Shown: positions 1-8,939, numbered from the stretch's first letter. The stretch is DNA of 64,000 bases from CAIKMD01 sp963803265 (GCA_963803265.1 CAWDLZ010000004.1:1-64000), one strand, 5' to 3'. Numbers and translations: made by a program. Notes: generated from the sequence alone by a model not told the origin.

Positions 1-2
1 TG

Positions 3-499
3 ACCGTCCTCGGGACCACTCCGGTCTCGCGTGACGTGCCGTACCTCTACATCGACTCTAGCGGTAACTACAACGTCTTCGCGCCGTCGCTCCAGACCAA
101 CGCGTCCGGAACCGACTGGCCGAATACGCACCCCGGCACTTCGCTCCCGATCAGCCAGTTCTACGTCGTCAAGGCCGGTGCACGGCCACGACGATCAACA
201 ACGCCCTGAGCCAGGGCTGCAACCTCTTCTTCACCCCGGGCGTTTACCACGTCGACCCGACGATCAACGTCACCCGCGCCGACACCATCGTTCTCGGCAT
301 CGGCTATCCGACGATCGTCCCGGACGGCGGAGTCAACGCCATGCAGGTCGCTGACGTCAACGGCGTCCGCCTGGAGGGCCTGCTCTTCGACGCCGGCACG
401 ACCAACTCGGCCGCGCTGCTGACGATCGGCACCTCGGGCAACACCACCAGCCACGCCAGCGATCCGGTGTCGATCCAGGACGTGTTCTTCCGCATCGGT
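3..499 (+). CDS. Secreted beta-helix / F5/8-type-domain-like protein, internal fragment
   Basis: Internal piece of a large extracellular protein, open at both ends. It reads in frame 3 up to about position 180 and then in frame 2, so one indel lies near 178-190. The translated text includes LYIDSSGNYNVFAP, then TTINNALSQGCNLFFTPGVY and VSIQDVFFRIG. This pattern of short strands (a TPGVYH turn followed by I-V-PDGGVNAM and V-L-E-GLLFDAG) is typical of right-handed beta-helix regions in actinobacterial secreted proteins annotated as coagulation factor 5/8-type or adenylyl cyclase-like. The codon use (almost only C/G third bases, Ser/Thr/Asn-rich) differs from the alphaproteobacterial genes downstream. 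The gene ends abruptly where the composition changes near 500. Family assignment is from memory of similar proteins; function is not known. Confidence 0.55.
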
Positions 500-963
500 C
501 TTATTTTGGAAAATTGAGCGGCGTTTACGGTCACTGGATCGCACCGCGATCCTATCAATTAACCGTCAAAGAGATCGCTCAAGAAGGCCTGGCTTACAGG
601 GACTTGAAGATTTTATCGAAACCCATGGCTCATATCTCTGAAAGCATCAGGATTGCATACGAGTTTAAAGATGGAAAATCAGTGGCTGTCTCAGGCGACA
701 CGGATTATTGTCAAAATATTATCGATCTGGCCTTAGAAGTGGGTCTCCTCGTCTTGGAGTGTTCCTTCCCAGATGGGAAGAAAGTGGAAGGCCATCTCAC
801 TCCTTCGCTCGCCGGAAGAATTGCAGTGGAATCGCACTGTAACAAACTCCTCCTCACCCATCTCTATCCAGTTTGCGACCAATTTGATATCGTTGACCAA
901 TGTAAGAAAATATATCAAGGTGAAATCATCCTGGCAGAAGACCTCATGAGGATTAAGATTTAG
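500..963 (+). CDS. MBL-fold (RNase Z-like) metallohydrolase, C-terminal fragment
   Basis: Carboxy-terminal part (about 150 residues) of a metallo-beta-lactamase fold hydrolase. Visible fold landmarks are the VSGDTDYC segment, whose Asp corresponds to the bridging metal ligand in RNase Z/lactonase-like enzymes, the EGHLTP segment with a likely metal-binding His, and the strand LLLTHLYP. The amino-terminal HxHxDH metal site is absent. The reading frame is open up to the composition break near 500, so the true start is missing and the TTG at 514 is internal. Codon use is much AT-richer than in the rest of the window. The downstream NfeD-like gene follows after about 60 bases on the same strand and shares the composition, so both come from the same foreign source. 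Substrate unknown. Confidence 0.6.
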
Positions 964-1026
964 ACATCCTGTTGATTTGACAATCTATACGTTTTGTGGG
1001 ATACTGTGAAACTTAGAGGAAAAATC

Positions 1027-1440
1027 TTGAAAAGAAACAAAGTCTTATTAGTTCTTTCAGTCTTTTTTCTTTTAGCGTCTGTTGGTGAGATTCCAAGCCA
1101 GGAAAAGGCACCCGTCTTTACTATCAAAGTAGATGCAATCATTAACCCTGCGACCGCCAAATTCATTCTTGATTCAATAGACGAAGCCACTCAACAAGGT
1201 GCCCAATGTCTCATCATCAAATTGGACACTCCCGGAGGTTTATTGGAATCGACGAGAATGATCGTCAAGAAGGAGTTCGCCTCGACTATTCCCGTTATTG
1301 TCTATGTTGCTCCGAGTGGAGCACGCGCGGCCTCTGCTGGGGTATTTGTCACCATGGCTGCGAACATTGCCGCGATGGCTCCTGGCACTCATATCGGAGC
1401 AGCCCATCCTGTCACCATGGGAGGGGAAGGAAAAGAAAGC
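1027..1440 (+). CDS. NfeD-like ClpP-fold membrane serine protease, N-terminal fragment
   Basis: Amino-terminal part of an NfeD/SppA-like membrane protease that cleaves stomatin-type partners. The TTG at 1027 is preferred over the TTG at 994 because AGAGGA lies six bases upstream and the product then opens with a short Lys-rich n-region and a hydrophobic signal segment (KVLLVLSVFFLLASV). The crotonase/ClpP-type fold follows: IIKLDTPGG with the oxyanion-hole glycines, then VAPSGARAASAGVFVTMAA, where the Ser of ASAG is the expected nucleophile, then the GTHIGAAHPV strand. The frame becomes nonsense after GGEGKES at about 1440, where the sequence switches to high-GC DNA carrying an oppositely oriented FAH gene. 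The missing part would hold the catalytic Lys and the C-terminal membrane segments. AT-rich composition matches the MBL fragment upstream. Confidence 0.65.
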
Positions 1441-1924
1441 AAAACGCGTCCGCCTCGCGGATGTTCGAGGCGCGTCGCCCGATGACGACGCCTAGCTCCA
1501 TCTCATGATCGGTGCGCCGGTCGGGAAAGCGCAGCTTCACCGTCTCTCCCGCGCCAATGAGGGCGCTGTTGGCCTTCAGGAACAGGCCCTGCTCCTCGAT
1601 CGAGCCGCTGTAGCGGCCGGTGAAGACCGCGCGCTGCTCGCCGGCCTCGGCGATGTGATCCTTATAGTTGGTCGGCGTGCCGATGACCTTCGATGGCGCC
1701 GCGACGGGCGCGAGAAACTTCACCTCGGACACCGGCAGGCCCGCGCCGGTCGCAGCGGCAAGGATATCGCCCTTGAGGCTGGCGAGATGAGCGATCAGCG
1801 GGTCGCCGCCCTTGGCGGCCGGATAAGTCGGCTTGGGCAGCTTTTCGAGCGCCTTGGTGGCGTCGAAAACCCTGTCGCCCTTTACCAGCCCCAGGCGATT
1901 GTCATTGTACCAGCAGATCCGCAT
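1441..1924 (-). CDS. Fumarylacetoacetate hydrolase (FAH) family protein, 3' truncated
   Basis: Amino-terminal about 160 residues of an FAH-fold C-C bond hydrolase/isomerase, of the kind that acts on acylpyruvates or 2-oxo-hepta-3-ene-dioates in catabolism of aromatic compounds. It starts MRICWYNDNRLG, with the small N-terminal domain, then IGTPTNYKDHIAEAG, the conserved strand carrying the catalytic His, and DHEMELGVVIG, whose acidic residues bind the divalent metal. After IREADA the reading changes to FCFLFLPLPW, which is translated from the AT-rich fragment. The true gene is therefore cut at about 1441 by the join to foreign DNA. A complete family member would be about 280-300 residues, so roughly 45 percent is missing. 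It is divergent from nrdJ, with a 389-base shared upstream region. Confidence 0.8.
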
Positions 1925-2106
1925 CGTGTTTCTCCCGCTCTCATCATTCCTCGGCGCCGAGAGAGCCTACACCGCGAACCCGCCCGCGTGAACCCGCTAG
2001 GTTGCGCGGCGGCGGGTCATCCCTTCGTGAACGCTGGAGGGCCAACCCGTCGGCGGCGCGATCCACGATTTTTGTGCCAAGCCATTGCTTTACGTATCCT
2101 CTCGCG

Positions 2107-2213
2107 GGATAAGTCCACAGGCTTATCCACGAAGCCATGCACTGGTAGTCTACCAGATTTTGTGGATACGCAATTTTCGAACACAAAATCTTGTTGAAAG
2201 CCCATTGGCTTTC
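2107..2213. promoter_or_regulatory. Inverted-repeat-dense nrdJ leader
   Basis: Between the FAH start (1924) and the nrdJ ATG (2314) there is no gene, but four perfect inverted repeats lie in 107 bases. They are GGATAAG/CTTATCC (2107-2113 and 2122-2128), CTGGTAG/CTACCAG with a one-base spacer (2142-2156), GATTTTGTG/CACAAAATC (2156-2164 and 2182-2190), and GAAAGCC/GGCTTTC with a four-base loop (2196-2213). The third overlaps the two NrdR boxes listed separately. Two near-DnaA boxes, TTATCCACG at 2123-2131 and GTATCCACA (reverse strand) at 2161-2169, each differ at one position from TTATNCACA. No clear -35/-10 pair is seen. A regulatory role is inferred from position and symmetry. Confidence 0.5.
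2150..2196 (+). promoter_or_regulatory. Tandem NrdR boxes upstream of nrdJ
   Basis: Two 16-base sites fit the NrdR operator acaCwAtATaTwGtgt: CTACCAGATTTTGTGG at 2150-2165 and ACACAAAATCTTGTTG at 2181-2196. Both keep the core C-x-A-x-AT-x-T-w-G. Their centres are 31 bases apart, that is three helical turns, which is the known spacing of paired NrdR boxes. NrdR is the ATP-cone/zinc-ribbon repressor of ribonucleotide reductase genes, and the boxes end 117 bases before the nrdJ start codon. The match was made by eye. Confidence 0.7.
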
Positions 2214-2313
2214 CGTCAACCTATGGATTCTCGGCCGAGCGGTGCCCCTAGGGCTAGCGGGCATCGAACACATCGCCGAGGGGGAATGCGGAAGCTGGTT
2301 CTGGGGGGTTAGC

Positions 2314-5300
2314 ATGCGGATCGAGCGTCGTTTCACCATTGCCGGCGAAGACCCCTACAAGAGCTTCGCGTTCAAGCTCGCGACCAGCGAGATCCGAAAC
2401 CCCGATGGATCGCGGGTCTTCCACCTGCCGGATTGCGAGGTCCCGACCGAGTGGAGCCAGGTCGCCTGCGACATCCTCGCCCAGAAATATTTCCGCAAGG
2501 CCGGCATCGCGGCGAAGCTCGTTCCCGTGGTCGAGGAGAGGCGTGCCGGATTGGCTGTGGCGCAGCGTCCCCGACGAGGCAGCGCTCGCGAAACTGGCCG
2601 CCCGGCGAACGCTACGGCACCGAAAAGAGCGCCAAGCAGGTCTTCCACCGCCTCGCCGGAACCTGGACCTACTGGGGCTGGAAGGCCGGCTATTTCGACA
2701 GCGAGGCGGATGCCCGCGCCTATTACGACGAAACTCTGCTTCATGCTCGCGAAGCAGATGGCGGCGCCGAACTCGCCGCAATGGTTCAACACCGGCCTGC
2801 ACTGGGCCTACGGCATCGACGGGCCGGCGCAGGGTCACTACTACGTCGATTTCAAGACCGGCGAGCTGGTCGCGCTCGACCAGCGCCTATGAGCGTCCGC
2901 AGCCCCATGCCTGCTTCATCCAGTCGGTCGCCGACGACCTCGTGAACGAGGGCGGGATCATGGATTTGTGGGTGCGCGAGGCGCGCCTCTTCAAATACGG
3001 CTCGGGCACCGGCTCGAATTTCTCGAAGCTGCGCGGCGACGGCGAGAAGATTGTCGGGCGGCGGCCGTTCCTCGGGCCTGATGAGCTTCCTGAAGATCGG
3101 CGACCGCGCGGCCGGCGCGATCAAATCCGGGCGGCACGACGCGGCGCGCCGCCAAGATGGTGACGGTCGACATCGATCACCCCGACATCGAGCAATTCAT
3201 CGATTGGAAGGTGGTCGAGGAGCAGAAGGTCGCGGCGCTGGTCGCCGGCTCGAAGCTCGCGCAAAAGCACCTCAACGTCGATCATGGCGGCGTGCCTCGA
3301 CGCGCCGGCGACGCTGGGCGAGGGCGCTTCGACCCCAAGAAGAATCCGGCCCTGAAGCGCGAGATCAAGGCGGCGCGCCGCGCCATGCTGCCCGAGAACT
3401 ACGTCCAGCGCGTCATCCAATTCGCCCAGCAGGGCTACACAATCGATCGACTTCCGCACCTACGACACCGATTGGGACAGCGAGGCCTATCTCACGGTCT
3501 CCGGCCAGAACTCGAACAATTCGGTGCGCGTCACCAACGACTTCCTCGACACGCGGTCGAGAAGGACGGCGACTGGCATCTGACCCGCCGCACCGACGGC
3601 AAGGTGTCGAAGACGCTCAAGGCGCGCGAACTGTGGGAGAAGATCGCGCTACGCCGCCTGGGCCAGCGCCGATCCCGGCACTGCAGTTCGACACCACGAT
3701 CAACGAATGGCACACCTGCCCGGCCTCGGGGCGCATCAACGCCTCGAATCCGTGCTCGGAATACATGTTCCTCGACGACACGGCGTGCAACCTCGCCTCG
3801 CTCAACCTGCTGACGTTCCGCAAGCGCGGATGGGACCTTCGACATCGCGGCCTTCGAGCACGCGATGCGGCTGTGGACCATCACGCTCGAAATCTCGGTG
3901 CTGATGGCGCAGTTCCCGTCGCGCGAGATCGCGCGGCTCTCCTACGAGTACCGCACCCTCGGCCTGGGCTATCGCCAATCTCGGCGGGCTGCTGATGAGC
4001 TCGGGGCTGCCTTACGACAGCGACGAAGGCCGCGCCCTGTGCGGCGCCCTGACCGCGATCATGACCGGCATCGCTTATGCGACCTCGGCCGAGATGGCGG
4101 GCGAGCTCGGCCCCTTCGCCGGCTTCGAGAAGAATCGCGAGCCGATGCTGCGGGTGATCCGCAACCACCGCCGCGCCGCGCATGGCGAGACCTCTACTTA
4201 CGAAAAGCTCACCATCCGGCCGGTGGCGCTCGACGCCGCGAACTGCCCCGAGCCGGCGCTCATCGACGCGGCTCGGCACGCCTGGGACATCGCCCTCGCG
4301 CTGGGCGAGCGCTACGGCTACCGCAACGCGCAGGCGACCGTGATCGCGCCGACCGGCACTACCGGCCTCGTGATGGATTGCGACACCACCGGCATCGAGC
4401 CCGATTTCGCCATCGTCAAGTTCAAGAAGCTCGCGGGCGGCGGCTATTTCCGCATCATCAACCGCGCCGTGCCCGAGGCGCTCCGGACCCTCGGCTACCG
4501 GCCGAGCGACATCGAGGCGATCACGCGCTATGCCGTCGGCCACGCCACGCTCGAGAACGCGCCGGCGCTGAGCCACAAGCAATTGCGCGCCAAGGGCTTC
4601 ACCGCGGGCGCGCTGGCGGCGCTCGAGGCCGCGCTCGCGACCGCCTTCGATATCCGCTTCGCCTTCAACAAATGGACGCTGGGCGAGGAATACTGCAAGG
4701 CGGCGTTCGGTTTCAGCCCCGAGCAGATGAACGATTCCGGCTTCGACATGTTGACGGCGCTCGGCTTCACCAAGGCCGAGATCGAAGCCGCCAACATCTA
4801 TTGCTGCGGCGCGATGACGCTGGAAGGCGCGCCCGCCCTCAGGGACGAGCATCTCCCGGTGTTCGATTGCGCCAATGCGTGCGGGCGGATCGGCAAGCGC
4901 GCTGCTCACGGTCGAAAGCCATATCCGCATGCTGGCCGCCTCGCAGCCCTTCATCTCGGGCGCGATCTCGAAGACCATCAACATGCCGAACGCGGCGACG
5001 GTCGAGGATTGCAAATCGGCCTACATGCTGTCCTGGAAGCTCGGCCTCAAGGCCAATGCGCTCTATCGCGACGGCTCGAAATTGTCGCAGCCCTTGCAGT
5101 CCCAGGTGCTCGAGGACGACGGCGGCGAGGAAGGCGTCGCCGAATTGATGGAGAAGATGCCGGCCGAGCGCATTCCGGTGGTGGCCGAGCGCATTGTCGA
5201 GCGGGTCGTCGAGCGCATCGTGCAGATGCGCGAACGCCGCCGCTTGCCGCAGCGCCGCAAGGGCTACACCCAGAAGGCGATCGTCGGCGGCCACAAGGTC

Positions 5301-6032
5301 TATCTCCGCACCGGCGAATACGAGGACGGCACGCTCGCCGAGATCTTCCTCGACATGCACAAGGAAGGCTCGGCCTTCCGCTCGCTGATGAACAATTTCG
5401 CGATCGCGATCTCGATCGGCTTGCAATACGGCGTGCCGCTGGAGGAATTCGTCGAGGCCTACACCTTCACGCGTTTCGAGCCGGCGGGAATCGTCGAAGG
5501 CAACGACACGATCAAGATGGCGACCTCGCTGCTCGACTACGTCTTCCGCGAGCTCGCGATCTCCTATCTCGACCGCAACGACCTCGCCCATGTCCAGCCC
5601 GCCGACGTTCTTCCCGACGCGGTCGGCAAGGGCAATTCGGAATCCTCGCTCCCCGATGGCGGCGGCCGTCCCGACGTGGCGGCGGTGGTGCGTCAAGTCG
5701 CCTCGAACGGCTATGTCCGCAGCCGGTTCACCGTGCTGCAAGGCGGAGCGAACGCGTCCCAAGGCATCATGGGCTCGACCAGCCAGGGCAATGCCGCGCT
5801 CGAGCTGGCAATCTCCGGCGTGGCCGAGGTCGCCGTAACCCAGCGCCTCAAGGCGGAATTGCAAACCTCGACGGCGCTCGCCGCCGGCGACGACCGGATG
5901 GAGCAGATCCGCACCGCGCGGATCCGGGGATATGAGGGCGACAGTTGCGCCGAGTGCGGCAACTTCACCCTGGTCAGGAACGGAACCTGCCTCAAATGCG
6001 AGACATGCGGCAGCACAACCGGCTGTAGCTAA
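2314..6032 (+). CDS. nrdJ: Class II (adenosylcobalamin-dependent) ribonucleotide reductase NrdJ, frameshifted
   Basis: Reduces ribonucleotides to deoxyribonucleotides using adenosylcobalamin to make the radical, so it works with or without oxygen. Translation starts at ATG 2314 (MRIERRFTIAGEDPY). Family text is continuous only if the frame is changed near 2542, 2600, 2740, 2885, 3058, 3140, 3280-3320, 3440, 3545, 3650, 3830, 3970 and 4905. Landmarks are FKYGSGTGSNFSKLRG, the active-site segment NPCSEYMFLDDTACNLASLN, VIAPTGTTGLVMDCDTTGIE, the PFISGAISKTINMP strand and the C-terminal zinc-ribbon/thiol tail CAECGNF...CLKCETCGSTTG. From 4905 to the stop the reading is clean. Total length (about 1240 codons) is normal for long NrdJ, so the gene was complete in the cell and the indels are most likely sequencing errors. 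Two NrdR boxes precede it and an intrinsic terminator follows. Confidence 0.93.
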
Positions 6033-6093
6033 ACGCAGCGCGGCCCCAGCTCAAAGCCTCCCAGCTGGCGCCACGGAACGAGGCAGAAATTTG

Positions 6094-6127
6094 GCGGTGC
6101 GGCGCAAGCTGCACCGCTCTTTTTTTT
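6094..6127 (+). terminator. Intrinsic terminator of nrdJ
   Basis: The stem GCGGTGC (6094-6100) pairs with GCACCGC (6111-6117) around a ten-base loop and is followed by a run of eight T at 6120-6127. It starts about 60 bases after the nrdJ stop and separates nrdJ from the toxin-antitoxin promoter. Confidence 0.85.
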
Positions 6128-6188
6128 CTCGAAACCGAAAAAAAATTCCGCGTTCGCGAGACCGCGACGGTCGCGGGCGACATTCGCC

Positions 6189-6220
6189 TTGACTTTAATA
6201 TCGCTATTAGCGATATTATG
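6189..6220 (+). promoter_or_regulatory. Promoter with palindromic operator of the RelE/XRE pair
   Basis: TTGACT at 6189-6194 is a good -35. At 17-base spacing GATATT (6212-6217) fits a -10, and transcription would begin near 6224. A perfect inverted repeat with ten-base arms, TAATATCGCT and AGCGATATTA around ATT, covers 6196-6218, that is the whole spacer and the -10. This is the expected layout for autorepression by the toxin-antitoxin complex. The predicted start site coincides with the ATG at 6224, suggesting a leaderless message. Confidence 0.7.
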
Positions 6221-6481
6221 GCGATGCGCGTGCTCGTCCAGCCCGCGGCCGTCAAAGCCCTCGCCGGATTATCCGCCAAGGATCGCAAGACCATGCTGGA
6301 AAAGATCGCGCAGCTTGCCGCCGACCCATTCGCCCCATTCTCCGCCGCATCGCCGCTGAAAGGATCGCCGCAGACGGTAAGGATCCGCCACCGGCAATGG
6401 CGCGCGGTCTGCCGGATCGACCGCGCGGCCGAGACGGTAGTCGTGGAAGCGATCGTCAACCGCCGGGAGGTCTACCGATGA
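6218..6481 (+). CDS. RelE/ParE-family toxin
   Basis: Small basic protein of 87 residues with the RelE fold: an N-terminal strand (MRVLVQPAAVKAL), the two-helix hairpin AGLSAKDRKTMLEKIAQLAADP, the strand pair TVRIRHRQWRAVCRID with conserved basic residues, and the family-typical C-terminal end REVYR. RelE toxins cut mRNA on the ribosome; ParE relatives poison gyrase, and the two cannot be separated here. Start could be ATG 6218 or ATG 6224. The second agrees better with the predicted transcription start and would be leaderless. The stop codon overlaps the start of the downstream HTH antitoxin (ATGA), so toxin comes first, as in HigBA-type loci. The palindrome in the promoter suggests autoregulation. 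Confidence 0.85.
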   Translation: MAMRVLVQPAAVKALAGLSAKDRKTMLEKIAQLAADPFAPFSAASPLKGSPQTVRIRHRQWRAVCRIDRAAETVVVEAIVNRREVYR

Positions 6482-6864
6482 GAGCCAGCGAAACCGTGAC
6501 CCTGACCCGCGCCCAATATGAGGCTCTCCTGAACCGGCTTGAAGACGCCGAGGACCGCGCCATCGTCGCCGGCGCTCAAGCCCGCGAAAAAGCGCTCGGC
6601 AAGAAGGCCGCCCGCGCCGACGCGCTGCCCCTGGAACTGGTCGAGGCGCTCGCGCGCGGCACCCATCCCGTGCGCGTCTTCCGCAAGCATCGTAGCCTGA
6701 CGCTCGACGCGCTCGCCGAGGCGACCGGGATCGCGCAGAGCTACCTGACCGAGATCGAGACGCGCAAGAAGCCGGGCAGCCTCGACGCGCTGATCAAGAT
6801 CGCCGCCGCGCTCGAAGTTCCGCTCGACGATATCGCCGCTTGGCTCGCCCGCGACCGGCCTTGA
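6478..6864 (+). CDS. XRE-family HTH antitoxin
   Basis: Protein of 128 residues. Residues 1-45 are an acidic/coiled segment (LTRAQYEALLNRLEDAED), probably the toxin-binding part. Residues 60-128 form a helix-turn-helix of the Cro/CI type, RVFRKHRSLTLDALAEATGI followed by the recognition helix region SYLTEIETRKKPGSL and DALIKIAAALEVPLDDI. It overlaps the RelE-like toxin by four bases and shares its promoter. In this arrangement the antitoxin neutralises the toxin by direct contact and represses the operon by binding the palindrome at 6196-6218. The assignment as antitoxin rests on the partner and the domain; partner specificity is inferred. Confidence 0.85.
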   Translation: MRASETVTLTRAQYEALLNRLEDAEDRAIVAGAQAREKALGKKAARADALPLELVEALARGTHPVRVFRKHRSLTLDALAEATGIAQSYLTEIETRKKPGSLDALIKIAAALEVPLDDIAAWLARDRP

Positions 6865-6948
6865 CGGGGACGAGCGCGGGTGGAATGGTGCGCGAAAGCC
6901 GCGGGAAAAAGGCGGCTCGGTCTAGAGCGGGCAATAGGGAGCGGCAGG

Positions 6949-8299
6949 ATGAGCGACGGGCAGACCTTCAACGTCACTTCGGTCATCGACCAGTCCCGCA
7001 TCAGCGGGCCGCAATGGACGGTGATGGTGATCAGCCTCGTCACCGCGCTGTTCGACGGCTACGACACCCAGGGCATCGGCTATGTGGCGCCGGTGATGGC
7101 GCATGATCTGGGCTTTGCGCCGGCGGCTCTGGGGCCCGTATTCAGCGCCAGCTTCTTCGGCCTGACGATCGGCGCGGTCGCCTTCGGCATGCTCGCCGAC
7201 AAGATCGGCCGCAAGCAGGCGATCATCTGGCCGATCGCGATCTTCGGCGTGTTCTCGCTATTGACGCCGATGGGGCACACCGTTCAGAGCCTCGTCATCC
7301 TGCGCGCGCTCGCCGGGTTCGGGCTCGGCGGCACGCTCCCCAACGTCACCGCCTATGTGCTCGAATACTCGCCGCACCGCAGGCGCGCGATCATCGTCAA
7401 CAGCACGGGCGCGTTCTTCGCCGTCGGCTCGATCGCGGGCGGGACGCTCGCCAATGCGCCTCATTCCCACCCTCGGCTGGCAATCGACCTTCTATGTCGG
7501 CGGCATCGTGCCGCTGCTGTTCATCGTGGTGGTCGCGCTGTGGATGCCGGAATCGGTGCGCTTCCTGCTGCTGTCGCACAAGGCGATGGAGCGCGCGGCC
7601 GCGATCATGATGAGGATCGTGCCCGACCGGAAGTTCACGCCGGCGACGCAATTCACGCTCGAGCCGCAGCTTCACGGCATCACGGTGAAGCACCTCTTCA
7701 CCGAGGGGCGCGCCTTGGGGACCATGCTGTTGTGGATGGCGTTCATCATGAACCTCTTCATCCTGACCTATCTCATCAGCTGGATGCCGACCCTGCTGCG
7801 CCAGTCCGGCCAGCCGCTCACGATCGCGATCATCGCCACCATCTGGTACAGCATCGGCGGCATCGTCGGCGGGCTCGGCATGGGCTTCATCGGCGACCGC
7901 GTCGGCACGCTGCCCAAGGTCCTGGCCGTGGGCTATTTGGGCGCGGCGGTGTTCATCGTGGTCGTCGCCTTCTCGACCCAGAACACCGCGATCCTGATCC
8001 CGGCGATGTTTTTCGTCGGCTTCAGCATCCAGGGCGGTCAGCCCTGCCTCAACACGATCTCGGCGATCTATTACCCGACCGCGGTGCGGGCAACCGGGGT
8101 CGGCTGGGCGCTGGGCGTCGGGCGCGTCGGCGCCGTCATCGGGCCGCTCATCGGCGGCCTCTTGGTGGGCGCGCATTTCGGAGTGCCGTCGGTGATCCTC
8201 GCCAACGTGATTCCGGCGCTCCTCGGCGTCGTGGCGATCGTGCTGTTCCAGGCCCGGTACACTGTCCAGGCTGCCGCCGCCGTTGCCCCCGGCGAATAG
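6949..8299 (+). CDS. MFS transporter, aromatic acid:H+ symporter-like, one frameshift
   Basis: Twelve-helix inner-membrane transporter of the AAHS-like branch of the major facilitator superfamily, which imports aromatic or other organic acids with protons. The ATG at 6949 follows GGGAGCGGCAGG. The first helix carries ALFDGYDTQGIGYV, matching the D-x-Y-D type motif of AAHS proteins, and the loop GMLADKIGRKQAI is the signature between helices 2 and 3. The second half includes GFIGDRVGTLPKV, the equivalent loop between helices 8 and 9. One extra base in GCCAATGCG near 7452 shifts the frame; removing it joins GGTLA to MRLIPTLGWQ and restores a protein of about 449 residues. The short cytoplasmic C-terminus is normal. 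Substrate cannot be read from the sequence. Confidence 0.85.
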
Positions 8300-8312
8300 G
8301 CGCGCCGGCTCC

Positions 8313-8939
8313 CTAGCGGGATTTTTCGACCCCGCGAGCCAGACCCAATAACGGCGCCAGCGCCGCGGCCGGCAGCGTCGTGAACCCCTTGGGCGGCTGA
8401 AACAGCGCGGGGCTCTGCGGCGCTTCCTTGAAGCCGCTCAGGCTCATGGCGATCCGGGTCTTGTGACCGCCCGGCGCGGTCATCTGCCCGTCGAGCTTCA
8501 TCAGCACGCCGCGCTTGCTGATCCACAGGAAGCCCTCGCCATGCGTGCCGTCGGGCGCGGTCTTATCGAACCGGTATTTGGTCGTCGGGGTGCGACCGAC
8601 TTCCTCTTCGCCGAGGGCGGCCGCGGCCAGCTTGGCGTCGAGCAGAGCCGCGAACAGCGCCGGAAACGGGAACTCGATCAGGGTTTTCATGCTCGGCAGG
8701 ACGAGATAGCCCTCAGCGGCCTTGTCGTCGAGGATGAAGACCTCGTCGAGCCCCATCAGGTTCTGCTCATGGCGCTCCTGGCCGGGCACGTGGAACATCA
8801 TGCCGGCATAGGGCTTGCCATCGACCGTGACCTGACGGGTCGCGCTGAAGGAAAGCGGCGCATCGAGCAGGCTCGCGGCCCGGGACTCGGCCGGCTGGGC
8901 CAGGGCGAGGGCGGCAAGGAGCGGCAAAAGGGCTTTCAT
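8313..8939 (-). CDS. Secreted protein of unknown function (DUF4412/LolA-like)
   Basis: Protein of 208 residues with a Sec signal peptide (MKALLPLLAALALAQPAESRA, cleavage near ESRA-AS). The mature part is a series of alternating strands: FSATRQVTVDGKPYAGMMFH, LDEVFILDDKAAEGYLVLPS, KYRFDKTAPDGTHGEGFLWIS, GVLMKLDGQM and ALFQPPKGFTTLP. The F-x-P-P-x-G-F/Y end and the short strands that read like K-x-R-x-E-x-x-G resemble periplasmic LolA/DUF4412-type beta-sheet proteins with a hydrophobic cavity. There is no lipobox Cys, so it would be a free periplasmic protein. It is convergent with the MFS gene and divergent from ridA, 90 bases apart. Function unknown. Confidence 0.7.
   Translation of the reverse strand: MKALLPLLAALALAQPAESRAASLLDAPLSFSATRQVTVDGKPYAGMMFHVPGQERHEQNLMGLDEVFILDDKAAEGYLVLPSMKTLIEFPFPALFAALLDAKLAAAALGEEEVGRTPTTKYRFDKTAPDGTHGEGFLWISKRGVLMKLDGQMTAPGGHKTRIAMSLSGFKEAPQSPALFQPPKGFTTLPAAALAPLLGLARGVEKSR

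Noticed and set aside
1925..2313. Cobalamin riboswitch ahead of the B12-dependent nrdJ
   Set aside because: No B12-box or GCCACTG-type core could be found in the leader; the symmetry is explained better by NrdR boxes and simple inverted repeats.
2540..4905. Programmed ribosomal frameshifting in nrdJ
   Set aside because: Far too many shifts, in both directions, with no slippery heptamers or downstream pseudoknots; the same pattern is in clpA, dnaE2 and dnaE.
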